A DNA stretch of 64,000 nt from Polydactylus sextarius (taxonomy: Eukaryota; Chordata; Actinopteri; Polynemidae): positions 10,185,501-10,249,500 of the forward strand of contig CM028915.1 in NCBI GenBank assembly GCA_016801845.1, read 5' to 3'. The position numbers and the translations under genes are program-made. This document shows, piece by piece, positions 12,851 through 23,500 of this stretch (positions are counted from its first letter, which is position 1; every line of letters begins with the position of its first letter). The notes beneath the pieces are model-generated. The model searched no databases, was not told the origin of the DNA, and worked only from the letters and a program-made list of their open reading frames with translations.

Positions 12851-12952
12851 AAATGTTAAATCTTTAAAGTAACGTCACATAAAAACTCTGTTTACTTTCA
12901 ACCGGGCATCGGTTTTGTTTACACCAGTTAGTTTCAGATGGAAACCCCGCCA

Positions 12953-12966
12953 GGAAGTGACGTCAT
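12953..12966 (+). promoter_or_regulatory. ETS/CRE composite site in cenph promoter
   Basis: GGAAGTGACGTCAT combines an ETS core (GGAAG) with a full palindromic CRE (TGACGTCA, 12958-12965). This composite is typical of housekeeping and cell-cycle vertebrate promoters. It lies about 100-200 bp upstream of the predicted cenph first exon. Confidence 0.6.
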
Positions 12967-12993
12967 CCAGCCACATTCCCGTTCCGAACCACA

Positions 12994-13009
12994 CCGCGCC
13001 CCCTGCAGG
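12994..13009 (-). promoter_or_regulatory. CTCF-like motif between cenph and bhmt
   Basis: The minus strand reads CCTGCAGGGGGCGCGG, a strong match to the CTCF core (AGGGGGCGC). It sits at the boundary between the cenph and bhmt synteny blocks. Confidence 0.45.
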
Positions 13010-14010
13010 TCCGGAGGCAACACAGCGACCAAAGGCTGATTTGAAATTTTATGTTTTATGTAAAAAAAAAAAAAAATAGTGAAGAAAAATAAATGATTTG
13101 TTCGCTTGGAGATTATTAATTCCCATTATCTCCAGTATTTAACATTCAAGAAGTTTATTGTCATAAGTGTCAGTATGTCACAGTAAAAACACAAGTCAAA
13201 CCCATCTAATGAAATGTATGGTTTGCACTTTTCTTGCTTCCCTTCACTTTTTGCAAAGACAGTACTGGGATAAATATTTTATACTTTAAATTATAAGTAA
13301 ATAAAGTTAAAACAATAAAAGTTAAGATAAAGTGCACAGTGGCTGATGACATGGGTTTGGGTTGGGTTTAACTTTTAACATTAAAAAACTGTTTGTCAGT
13401 CTTGTGGTCTGTGTTGTGCTTAGTTCTTAAACGTGTATAAAACTTGTTCATGTAGGTAAAGCAGATCTCTCTTGCTTTTTTTCAAGCAGATGATTTTGTT
13501 TTCACCGAGGCAGAGATGACACTTCGTTCATGTTACTGGTTGTAAATGAGGCTGAGGTAAATACTGACTCTGTATTGTGTTTACTTTATTTTATTTTATT
13601 TTTTTAAAAATAAATTCAAATAGAAATGTTGATCAAACAGTCTGTGTATCTGACACAGTGACTCACAGCTGTAGACTGGAGGGGCAGGTGATGCCAAATG
13701 ATGATATGATGATCAGATCAAAAAATCAAATCAAAAACTAGAAATGAGCAGAAATAAAGAATTTTTCTTGCTGGTTTCTTCACAGTTTGTTAACAAGTTG
13801 TTATTTACATTTTTACATTATGTTTGACATAATGTAAAAATCTCATCCTTTTTTCTCAGGAGAACCAATTAGAGGGTGATAGTTGCTGCCTACAACATTT
13901 AAATGTAATAAAATATAACATTTGTAGTTTTGCCAATTATTTCTTTTACGTTTATTCTGTTTCGGGTCTTTAAATTTCATAGGATCAATCTCTGCTTTCG
14001 CTGCGGTTCA
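13010..14010. other. cenph-bhmt intergenic region
   Basis: About 1 kb, AT-rich, with no gene seen. It contains an A run at about 13061-13076 and a perfect inverted repeat at 13809-13841. Confidence 0.6.
13809..13841. repeat. perfect 14-bp inverted repeat, 5-nt loop
   Basis: Arms 13809-13822 (ATTTTTACATTATG) and 13828-13841 (CATAATGTAAAAAT) are exact reverse complements. AT-rich, so it could be a degenerate MITE or a chance cruciform. Confidence 0.8.
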
Positions 14011-14016
14011 AGTGGG

Positions 14017-14076
14017 AATCTCGCGAGATTACGGTGCCGCTGTCGTCTCAATTTAGTGAAACTTCACTGCGCATGT
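14017..14076 (+). promoter_or_regulatory. bhmt: bhmt core promoter motifs (TCTCGCGAGA, NRF1-like)
   Basis: A perfect 14-bp palindrome at 14017-14030 contains TCTCGCGAGA (14019-14028), a motif enriched in TATA-less vertebrate promoters. TGCGCATGT at 14068-14076 resembles an NRF1 half site. They lie 38-97 bp upstream of the start codon. Confidence 0.6.
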
Positions 14077-14113
14077 GTAGTTCAGTGCACAGAGTGAAGA
14101 GTTGCTGACGGCG

Positions 14114-16539
14114 ATGGAGCAAAAGAGGAGCAAGGTAATGTTTTCTCAGGTGTTTGTGTTTATGCATCGGTCTCTGCGCGTATTGATTCTATCTTGTCTG
14201 TTAAATGTCGTCATCTCTTATATAAAATTAGTATAATTTTGTTCAAACCTGCAGAAAACACGTTCCAGGCTTCATTCATACGATCTGACACTTGACTTAA
14301 AGAAACCAGTAGTTTAAAGTCCATCCAAGCAAAGACGGTGTTTCTGCATAGAGGTCAGAGACAATATCAAAAATATACATTAATAATGAGCACAGTCGAT
14401 TAACACGTTTTCCTGTGCTGTAAATGTTTTATATCAGTGATATTGTTATATAACTATAGAGCAATATATTCACACTCTAAATATATTTAAATATTGGACA
14501 AATTGGGCATCATGGACTGAACACCGTGTGTGTGTGTGTGTGTGTGTGTGTGAGTGAGTGAACCTGTTTTTTCCTACATTGTGGGGACTTAAACCTGTTT
14601 ATACACTCACATTGTGGGTTAGACAAGTGGTACCAACAAATGGGATCTCTAGCGTTTCCAGGAAAGTCTCCACAAAATGAATGGAAGTCAAGGAAATGTC
14701 CCCACTAGGCATGAAAACAAACATGTGTGTGTGTATGTGTGTACTCAGGGTATCTTGGAGCGTCTGAATGCAGGGGAGATAGTGGTGGGAGATGGAGGTT
14801 ATGTGATGCAACTAGAGAGACGTGGGTATGTGAAGGCGGGACACTGGACACCTGAGGCTGCTGTTGAACACCCTGAAGCAGGTATCTGTAATCATATATC
14901 TATATTATGTATTAACACAACAACTGACTCTGTTAAAGTACATTTATCTGTTTATTTGTCTACATGTGTTTTTTTTTTTTATAAGACAAGTCCTCTATCT
15001 TCTTCCATTGTGTCAGTGCGGCAGCTGCACAGAGAGTTTCTGAGAGCAGGAGCCAATGTCATCCAGACGTTCACCTTCTACTGCAGTGAAGATAAACTGG
15101 AGATCAGTGGAAATGTCACCAGCATCACTGTTAGTTAAAAGAAAATTAAACAGCAGCATTGTGTTTCTAGTCTGGTATGACTCTAGTCTGTTCTTGTTGA
15201 ATTCAGGGGGCTCAAATCAACGAGGCAGCCTGTGACCTGGCCAGGGAGGTGGCCAATGAGGGTGGTGCACTGGTCGCTGGGTGTGTGTCTAAGACTCCCT
15301 GTTATGTAAAGAGTCACAATGAGGCTGAGGTCAAAGCCATCTTTAAGAAACAAATGGACGACTTCCTTAAAAAGGACATTGATTTCTTTATCGTTGAGGT
15401 ATGAGCAGCATCCTGACAGGAAAAACAGATATTAATGTTCATTTTCACTGAAGGTTTAATGATTCAATGCACATTTCTCCTGTAGTTTGTGGATCACGTG
15501 GAGGAGGCAGTATGGGCAGTGGAGGTGCTGAAGAGCAGCGGTAAAGCAGTGGGTGCTACGCTGTGCATCTCTCCCCATGGAGACCTGGCTGGTGTCCCTC
15601 CTGGAGAGTGCGCTGTCAGGCTAGTCAAAGCTGGTACACTGACCCTATATGATGTAGATACTGTAGTAAGCAAATATAGCATCATGTGTTCGCTGCATAA
15701 TCTGAATTTGTATCATGTGCAGGAGCTGACATAGTTGGAGTAAACTGCCACTTGGACCCCATGACGTGTGTTCAAACTGTGAAGCTGATGAAAGAGGGAT
15801 TAGAGAAAGCTGGTCTCAAAGCTCATCTCATGGTCCAACCACTGGGCTTTCACACACCTGAGTGTAACTTGGGTGGATACACCAGCCTACCTGAGTACCC
15901 ATTCGGTTAGCATTTCTTTATTACTTTTTTCTCTTTTTATGTGTGCAGTTTGATGAAAGCATGGTTATAATAATATTTTGTTCTCCTCTCAGCAATGGAG
16001 ACCAGAGCAATAACCCGCTGGGACATCCATAAATATGCCAGAGAGGCTTACAATGCAGGAATTCGCTACATTGGTGGCTGCTGTGGATTTGAGGCCTATC
16101 ATATCAGAGCCATAGCGGAGGAGCTGTCTGCAGAGATCGGATCACTCCCTCCGGCTTCAGAGAAGCACGGACACTGGGGAGCTGCTTTGGAGATGCACAC
16201 TAAACCCTGGGTCAGAGCCAGGTAAGACTGAGAAACACAGCAAGTGTGGATTTGAACATAATATTTTGCTCGTTTTAAATTGGCCAAAAGATAACAGGGG
16301 CCCATAGTGCACATAGTATATGGTGACATAAAGACAGTAATGATAACAAAAGTTTTGTTAGTTGTTTTGTTAGAAGTGTTGTTTTATAAACAGTTAAACT
16401 AAAATAAATATGTGTATTAAGGGCTCGTCGGGAATACTGGGAAAACCTGTTGCCTGCTTCTGGACGTCCCAAATGTCCCTCCATGGCCACACCAGAGGAC
16501 GACTACGAGGAGAAGCTGAAATCCAGCAGACCAACTTAA
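14114..16539 (+). CDS. bhmt: betaine-homocysteine S-methyltransferase, complete, 378 aa
   Basis: Zinc enzyme that moves a methyl group from betaine to homocysteine, giving dimethylglycine and methionine; cytosolic, abundant in liver. Eight exons: 14114-14134, 14749-14881, 15017-15129, 15207-15398, 15486-15633, 15723-15905, 15993-16221, 16422-16539 (TAA); 1137 nt in frame. The TIM-barrel homocysteine methyltransferase domain covers nearly all of it. Predicted zinc ligands are Cys211 (GVNCHLDP) and Cys293/Cys294 (GGCCGFE), with the same 82/83 spacing as Cys217/299/300 of human BHMT. The C-terminus is short: it ends soon after YWENLLPASGRP, roughly 20 residues less than BHMT, and lacks the usual Gln/Lys-rich tetramerisation arm, as in mammalian BHMT2. 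A bhmt2-like assignment is the alternative. Confidence 0.95.
14526..14552. repeat. (GT)n microsatellite, bhmt intron 1
   Basis: A pure GT array followed by GAGT repeats. Confidence 0.9.
14575..14720. repeat. teleost interspersed repeat fragment, bhmt intron 1
   Basis: Phrases such as CATTGTGGGGACTT, TCCACAAAATGAATGGAAGT and GAAATGTCCCCACTAGG resemble a widespread fish repeat built of short inverted GTGGGGAC / GTCCCCAC units. It ends about 30 bp before the acceptor of exon 2. Confidence 0.5.
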
Positions 16540-16670
16540 TTGTTTGAATCTACAATACAATTTGTTATAACCTTTCTATTTTTTAATCAGATTATGCACT
16601 CAACCAGTGTTTTGAGTGTGTGAGTTTACAATCAACAAAAACGTCCAGTCATCTTAGAGTCATCTTAGAC

Positions 16671-16731
16671 TACTGGGAAAACTTTTTGTCATCTTCTGGT
16701 CGTCCCATATGTCTCTTCATGGCCATAACAG
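16671..16731 (+). pseudogene. relic copy of the last bhmt exon
   Basis: Counting by eye, 50 of 61 bases match bhmt exon 8 without gaps; exon 8 starts at 16422 and the matching part begins at TACTGGGAAAAC. The copy reads YWENFLSSSGRP in frame, then diverges and stops at about 16753. It has no clear acceptor and lies 132 bp past the bhmt stop. It looks like what remains of a tandem bhmt copy or of a local exon duplication. Confidence 0.8.
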
Positions 16732-17810
16732 TTTGTATAGAAGAAATTCAGTAACGGTGCTAATGTACTAATAGTTTGTAGAACATGTCTCATCAGATGA
16801 TGTTTTTATATAAACTATCTGTCTATATAAAGTACTGTCTCTGAATTGAACCTAATCCTCACAATATTATTATATTGGTTTGTTGCTGCTAAATATTTCA
16901 CATATTTAATTAAAAAACATACTATAACTTCTCCAGTTTTTCCAATAATGTTTATTTGTCTTCCGTCTTCCTTTGTCGCGGTCAGACTTGATCGCTGTTG
17001 TTGGCATGATCAGCGAATTTTATATGTGAAAGTTTTTCTTGACGTGATCATTTGCTTATTCAGTCAACAGTTCTGCCTGTACACGTGTTTCTACTGTGTC
17101 TGTTGCAAATTTGAGCAGTAGAAATTGTGAAAGCTCAGGAGAAAAAAAAAGTGGAGTCACTCTGCTCCTTGGGTTTGACTCAGTATTACTTGCGTGCAAC
17201 GATTTTCAGCGTGTCACTTTTAACCTGCATCAGGCTAAATGTTGCGTAAATGTAAAATCAGGAGAGAGCAAAGGGTAAAAAAGGTCATTTAAAATCTTCC
17301 ACGGTCACACAGATAAACAGTTTATAGCAGAACATTTGTCCTTATGTGTTCATCAACACAACATTTTGTATATTTTCACAGTTTTTAATGTTTGATGTTT
17401 CTTTGGTCAAATGAGATTGGTTGCGATCACATCTGGAAACTGTCCTTTCCCACGGAGGGGTTTGGTTTTTAATACAAAATTCTCATCTAACTTAAAACAT
17501 TTCATGGCAAAATTTTATTCCTTTATCCTAATTTTAAAAAAAAAAAACATCCATACCCTCACTTCCAAAGGCAAAAACAAACAACCTGATATTCTTTTCT
17601 GTTTTTCTTTCCATTTTCTCTAGTTACTATTAATAATACTGTAACACTTGTTAGTGAGTTGGACGTGCAAAAATACGTAAAACACATTTTTAGTTTAGTA
17701 CAGAATTCACATTTTTGGCAGTATGTGGTACAATGACTGGCATTTTTTATGTCACACTGCAGTATATCTTTTTTGCCACAGTTTTACAGCATACGGCACT
17801 ACCTCTAATA

Positions 17811-17830
17811 CTACTACTACTACTACTACT
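17811..17830. repeat. (CTA)n microsatellite
   Basis: Trinucleotide tract. Confidence 0.85.
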
Positions 17831-19033
17831 CAGTCATACCTGTAGAGGGTGTTGATGCATTGCTGTTCGTGATTTTAGGTTAGTCTTTTTCAACAGATTA
17901 TTGCTTTGCTTCAGGAAAGAAGGAATTATAAATAATGATAATAATAAAAAACATTTAGGATGAATCTCAAGAAAGGCATTGCTGTGGTTTAGATCTGGGC
18001 TGTATCACAGCTCCAGCAAATGAACTGAAGGGATTTTTTTTTTTTTTTTTACTGTGTGAAGCAGAAGAAGAAATGTGTTTATAATTTTGTAGTCAGGCCA
18101 GAAGTCACAGTTCAGTGTCTATCAGCCAAAATCTACTACAAACAAATAAAAAGAGAGTTTGCGTTGACGAATGGAACAAAATTTCAAAACCCCGTCCCTA
18201 CAGACTAATTGTGTATACATGTTCCCAACATGTTTTAATTGGTCCCTCACATTTTGTTTTTACTGCACGTGATGTCTATTTGTTTATGGATACCCACAAT
18301 GTCTCCACACATAAGGACAAAAGCGAGGTTAGTGTTCTTGTTGCATCAATACAAAGCTTAATATTACAGGCCAAGATGCTCAATATAGATTAATACTATA
18401 AAGTAAAATTTGCTTTAAGTCCCTATTGTTATTCTATTTGTAATGTACAAAAACTAAGTATATATTTCACATTGTTTCACCAGATATATGTATGTATATA
18501 ATAACAACAACCGGTGCCGGTGCTATTACCCTGTTTTAAACCCGTTATTACTCACAGGTGAAGATCATCTAATCTCATTGGGCAGTTTTTCATGTTTTCT
18601 TGGCTCCAGTTCCAGTTTGAGGCTACAAACTGCTTTAGGCTCAGTTTGTACTTCTTGGCCCTTTACCTTCGCTGCATCCTGTTTCTGTCCTAAAACTCCT
18701 CTCTTTGCTCTCTTCTTAACCAAATAATGATAAGTCTCTACATTAGAGGCTGTTATTAGAAGCAGCTTGAACTTCAATGAATTAGTTAAAAGCAACATCC
18801 AGAATGAGAGCAGCACCGGGTGTCTTTGCATTAAGAATGCAAACACATCGTGCTATAAGTCAAGGTCAGGGCTCATCAAAGCAGAGGTGAACTCTGTTAG
18901 AACCCATTAAGTATTTTTTACATTATCATTAGAAGAGATGCTCCCTGGTGAGAGACTGGCTTTTATCTGTCTCAAGGCTGTGACCATTAAAGGGGAATGC
19001 TTCTTCCATTCCTGTCCTCTGAAACACTCCATC

Positions 19034-19035
<2 letters not shown>

Positions 19036-19107
<72 letters not shown>
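19036..19107. repeat. (GT)36 microsatellite
   Basis: An uninterrupted 72-bp GT array. It produces spurious Val/Cys- and Thr/His-repeat ORFs on both strands. Confidence 0.95.
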
Positions 19108-19110
<3 letters not shown>

Positions 19111-20159
19111 CAATGACAACTCAGCAGCTCTCTCCCACATCGAGTATCTGAACCAGATGGCTCCGGGCATCTTTCTGTCGACACTGCACAGTTTAAATGA
19201 CACATTTTGCTGATGTTTTAATATTGGAGTTTTAATGAAGCAGTTGTGTGTGTGTTTTTTTTTACTACACCTCATCAACATTTCATTAATCTTTATGATG
19301 ACTGGTAAAATTGTTGCATATCTTACAGTAACGACACAATGTTGCTTGATTCACAAGTTGGAACATTAGTGCAGCAAATGCAGCTCCAGTCATATCCGTT
19401 TACTGGTTTATTCATTACACAAAGATGCTGTTGTGTTTTGTGACTTATTTATTTATATATATTGTATACATACTGGTGTTGATGCTGCAGCTTTCTGTAA
19501 AAACATCCCACACTGTCTTCGACCCAAAACGTCAGCACGTCCTTACGTGCCCCCACTCAAGTTGAGATTCTGATGTCGCCTTCAAATGCTCTCAGCACAA
19601 ATCTTCCTCCTTCTGCTCTTCGTTTTGTCTCGTAAGGAAAGCAGCTTAATTGTATCTTACTTCCATCAACACTTTATTTTAAAAATAACATCAGTAACGA
19701 TACGACGTGTTACATATAAAAATGGTAATTGGTAATTAAAAAAAAAAAAAAATAAGGGAAACGATGGCTGTTAGTTAAAAACAGTACATGTACATCTGCG
19801 GCAGCATCGAAAAATTAAAAATAAGCACTTAGTGCGAGGTTCTACTTATGTTACTTGAGGTGTTTTATGTTTGATAAACCACAGTCGTTGTTTGTTTGGT
19901 TTGTTTGTTTCGTTCATTTCTTATGTCGTCAAATCTCCTTTTGTGGGATTTACGATATTTCTCACAGCACGCGAACGCAGCATCATATTTTGCGTATGTT
20001 GCCTTGCTGGGCAAAGAAGAAAACACGGTAATGTTGTGAGTTTGGAGGCGATGTTAATCTTTCTGAAGACAGCTCGGATGAACATAAGCCCCCGTAGCGT
20101 TCATTCACGGTCTCGGTTTGTCGTATGTGGAGGATGTTGACTGCTGCTTTTTGGATACA

Positions 20160-20582
20160 GTCGTTACTTTATGATGAGAAAAGAGGTCTGGAGCCGAGGA
20201 GGAGGAATCGAGCGGAACGGAGCACAGCTGACAGGAGGACCGAGCTCAGGAGCTGGTAAACACACGGTCGCATGTTGTGTTGCTCGGTCGCAGAGCTAAT
20301 GACAAAGGTGGCGTTTACAGGAGGTTTGAAGAAAACAAGCAGACATCCGAGTTGAAAGCAGGTGGGCCAGAGATGGGAAATGATACCGCACTGCTCCAAA
20401 TCCATCCGCCTGAGCGAAGGAGGATAGTCGCTCTTCTTCCTCAGAGAGAGAGCAGTGTCTGGTAAACGCAGTTACCACCGTCACTCATTGTTGTGCAGTT
20501 GTTTTTCTTTTTGCATCCGAGCCCGAAACCGTGCAAGCGTAGGCTGAGTTGGTGCAAAGCTTGTGTTCATCACTTTGCAGAA
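20160..20582 (+). promoter_or_regulatory. jmy: jmy 5' UTR / promoter region
   Basis: A relatively GC-rich block with CpGs directly upstream of the jmy start. An in-frame ATG at 20493 would add 30 residues, but the protein homology begins at MSF (20583), so this part is taken as 5' UTR. Confidence 0.5.
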
Positions 20583-23500
20583 ATGTCCTTCACAATGGAG
20601 GATAATTTAGAGTCGGGGTGGGTGGCAGTCCGCCCCAATGCGTTTGAGGAGAAAGAGAAGCATAAATTTGTGTTTATTGTCGCCTGGAATGAGGTGGAAG
20701 GGAAATTTGCAATTACGTGTCACAACAGGACGGTGCAGAGGAGAAGCTTTGGTAGAGACCCTCTGGCCGAGGCGACCAGCCTGGAGAGGGACAAAACAAA
20801 ATGGCCCGAAAGTCCTGTCAGGGATAAAGTCTCCAGGAGCCCTGGTAAAGGAGCTGCGGGTAAAAGCTGCAGCCCTAAGACCAAGTCAACACAACCGAGT
20901 CCTGTCAAAACTCCAGCTGTGATCAAATCTCCTGTTAGTCCTGATACTGAGGTGCTACAGTCACTGAAAGAGGACCAGCTCCCATCATCACTGGACAGTC
21001 TGGACCTGGAGGAGCTGGACAGTCTGAGCAGGGAGGACTGCAGCTGGGCTGGACTCTTCTCTTTCCAGGACCTCCGGGCCATCCACCAGCAGCTGTGCTC
21101 CGTGAACTCAGACCTGGAGCCATGTCTGCCCGTGTTTCCAGAGGAACCAGCTGGGATGTGGTCGGTGCTGTTTGGTCCAGCTGAAGTATCTGAGTCTGAG
21201 ATGGATGAGCTTGCTACAGTCTGCAGGTCTACCTGGGCCATGCGCTCGATACATGCGGGTGGAAGATCCTCTCACAGGTACTGTTCACTGAAAACGACGA
21301 TCCGGATGAGTACTACGAGAGTCTGAGTGAGCTGAGGCAGTCTGGGTATGAGGAGGCGCTGAACCGATCAACAAAACACCTGCAAGAGGTGAGAGTTTGC
21401 GTGATGCTCAAACAGCATCTCAGTGATTATGTCAACTGTCTTGTCTGATGGTTGTTCTCTCTTGCAGCTCACATCTGCACATCTGTAAGAACTTTCCAGC
21501 ACATCCACTGTGTCTCGGCTGTAGTAGCCACTCAAAGTAGACTGTTTTGGAGCTGTGTCGCACAAAAATAGTTGTGAAAAAGCGTGACACAACCACAAAT
21601 GATGAATATTTCAAGCATCATACCGATTACATATTTTCCTATCTGAATAATCCAGTCCATCCAGGTTATACATGTCACATTATCCATGCAAACATGAGAG
21701 AACATCCAGTCAGGAAACTGTACTGAGGTTTCATTGTTTCACTGTGTGCTTAAACCTCAGTGCTATGTCAGCCATCCAAGTTAATAACAGCATGTGGACT
21801 TTTATGAGGTAAACCAACAGAGAGAAGCAAACTTGATTTGTGTCACATGTTAGAGTCCTAAAGCATGAAAAGACCAGAAGTCTAAGGAAATATGAAAATG
21901 TGAGCAGAAAGCCGACAGGGAAAGTGTTTACATTTCTCTCTCATTCCTGTGAAAGAAGTATCCTGAAAATGGAGGGAGAACCTCCCCACCCGTTAGCTAA
22001 TAAGCAAAGAAAAATTTGTAAAATTAGGCTGTAACTGTAAGTGTGTCCTCTGTGAAATATTATACCCTCAGCATGTCTTCTGTCTGCTGCTTAAACAGCT
22101 GCGAGAGTCCAACGTGCACACACGCGCACGTACAAACACACTTGAATTGCTTCTTTCCTTTCAGAATTAACCTGTTGATGTGAAGTGCAGAGTCATCATT
22201 GTCTGTGAGCACCGCTGCTCACAGGTTCCTGCAACAACTCGACCAACAGTCAGCAGTTAGTTTTTCCAGAGTATAATTGCCAGAGTATTATGACATTATA
22301 CATTATTCTGTCTTTAAGAGAATAATGTATAATGTCATTACACTGTCTCATTATATTGTGGGATTCTGTGGCCTACAGGTATTTTCATTCTTTTAGATTG
22401 TAATTATTTTTGCAGGAAAATAAGCAATTTCTAGCCTAAGAAATAAATAACAAGCGTGGAAAAGGTTTATAAGAGTGTGGGGAGGGAGGGGGGGGATACA
22501 GGCGAGGGATCACTGTACTGTAATATTTCTCTTTGATAGCAGCATATTCATCACTTACGCATCAGCATTTAAATGTTCAAGAATGCAGATCCCATAGCTT
22601 TAGTCAGCTTCAATCTTGATGGCTGAAAACAAGTCAAATAACATACAAAACAGTAAATAATCAAAGTGCATAATATAGACTATTATACAGACACATTGTA
22701 GAACTGTATGTTATTTTCACACCAGCCATAGTTTTGGTCAGTCATATGATTATTAAAGCTGCAGCACCGTCTGACCTCCCAGAGCATGTTTTACTTCACC
22801 TGCTCTAATCTACAGCCCATAAATGTCTCCCTGTTGTCAGTGTCTCAACATAACATAATGTCCCATAGTAGATTAAAATAGTGACTCCGTGTTCACACTT
22901 GACGTCTCTTCGCTCAGACCAAACACAGTTAACTGTTGTTGTAGTGGCGGGGAAAACTAAGTAGGATCACTTTACAGCACAGTGAGTTATACGATACGAA
23001 AGTTAAATTGTTACACCGCGTTTATCAGAGGAGTAAAGCTAGACGTGACTCATTTTAATTGAACGGGACAGATTAATTTTTGTCGTTAAGTAAACATATT
23101 TTAGTGCTTTTTTCAGTAAGTTTACAAAAAACTGACAGTTTTTGCACAAAAATAGAGCATTTTTTGCTACCATGACAACGTGAGCTAATTTTGAAAAATC
23201 TAGGCTATTTTTCTTAATTAGCTCACGTTGTCAAGGTAGCAAAAAATGCTCTTTCTTGGGTTAAAAACTGTCAGCTTTTTTGTAAACTTCCTGAAAAAAC
23301 ACCAAATTCAGTTGACAAAAAAAAAAAGACACCAAGCGTGAACACAATCAAACACGTTAGCTGACGTGACATAATATTCAAATAGTCACTGTTGTCCGAT
23401 ACCTTCTTTTCTCAAAGTTAAACAAACACTATACTCATATATACTCATCTGTAAGACTTGTCCATCCTCCTCAACGACAAAACAAATCTGCATTTGACTT

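Larger units (their letters stand above)
16740..20160. other. bhmt-jmy intergenic region
   Basis: About 3.4 kb of AT-rich sequence with no supported gene. It contains a (CTA)n tract at 17811-17830, a long (GT)n array at 19036-19107, A/T runs near 18032-18052 and 19738-19753, and scattered ORFs without conserved features. Confidence 0.6.

Noticed and set aside
18907..19281. ORFs with Thr/His or Val/Cys repeats on both strands
   Set aside because: Translations of the (GT)n microsatellite at 19036-19107.
20493..20582. In-frame upstream ATG that would lengthen jmy by 30 residues
   Set aside because: JMY homology begins exactly at MSF (20583); the upstream peptide has no family similarity.
20720..21241. 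173-residue minus-strand ORF
   Set aside because: Antisense shadow of jmy exon 1; its composition follows the Ser/Pro-rich sense codons.
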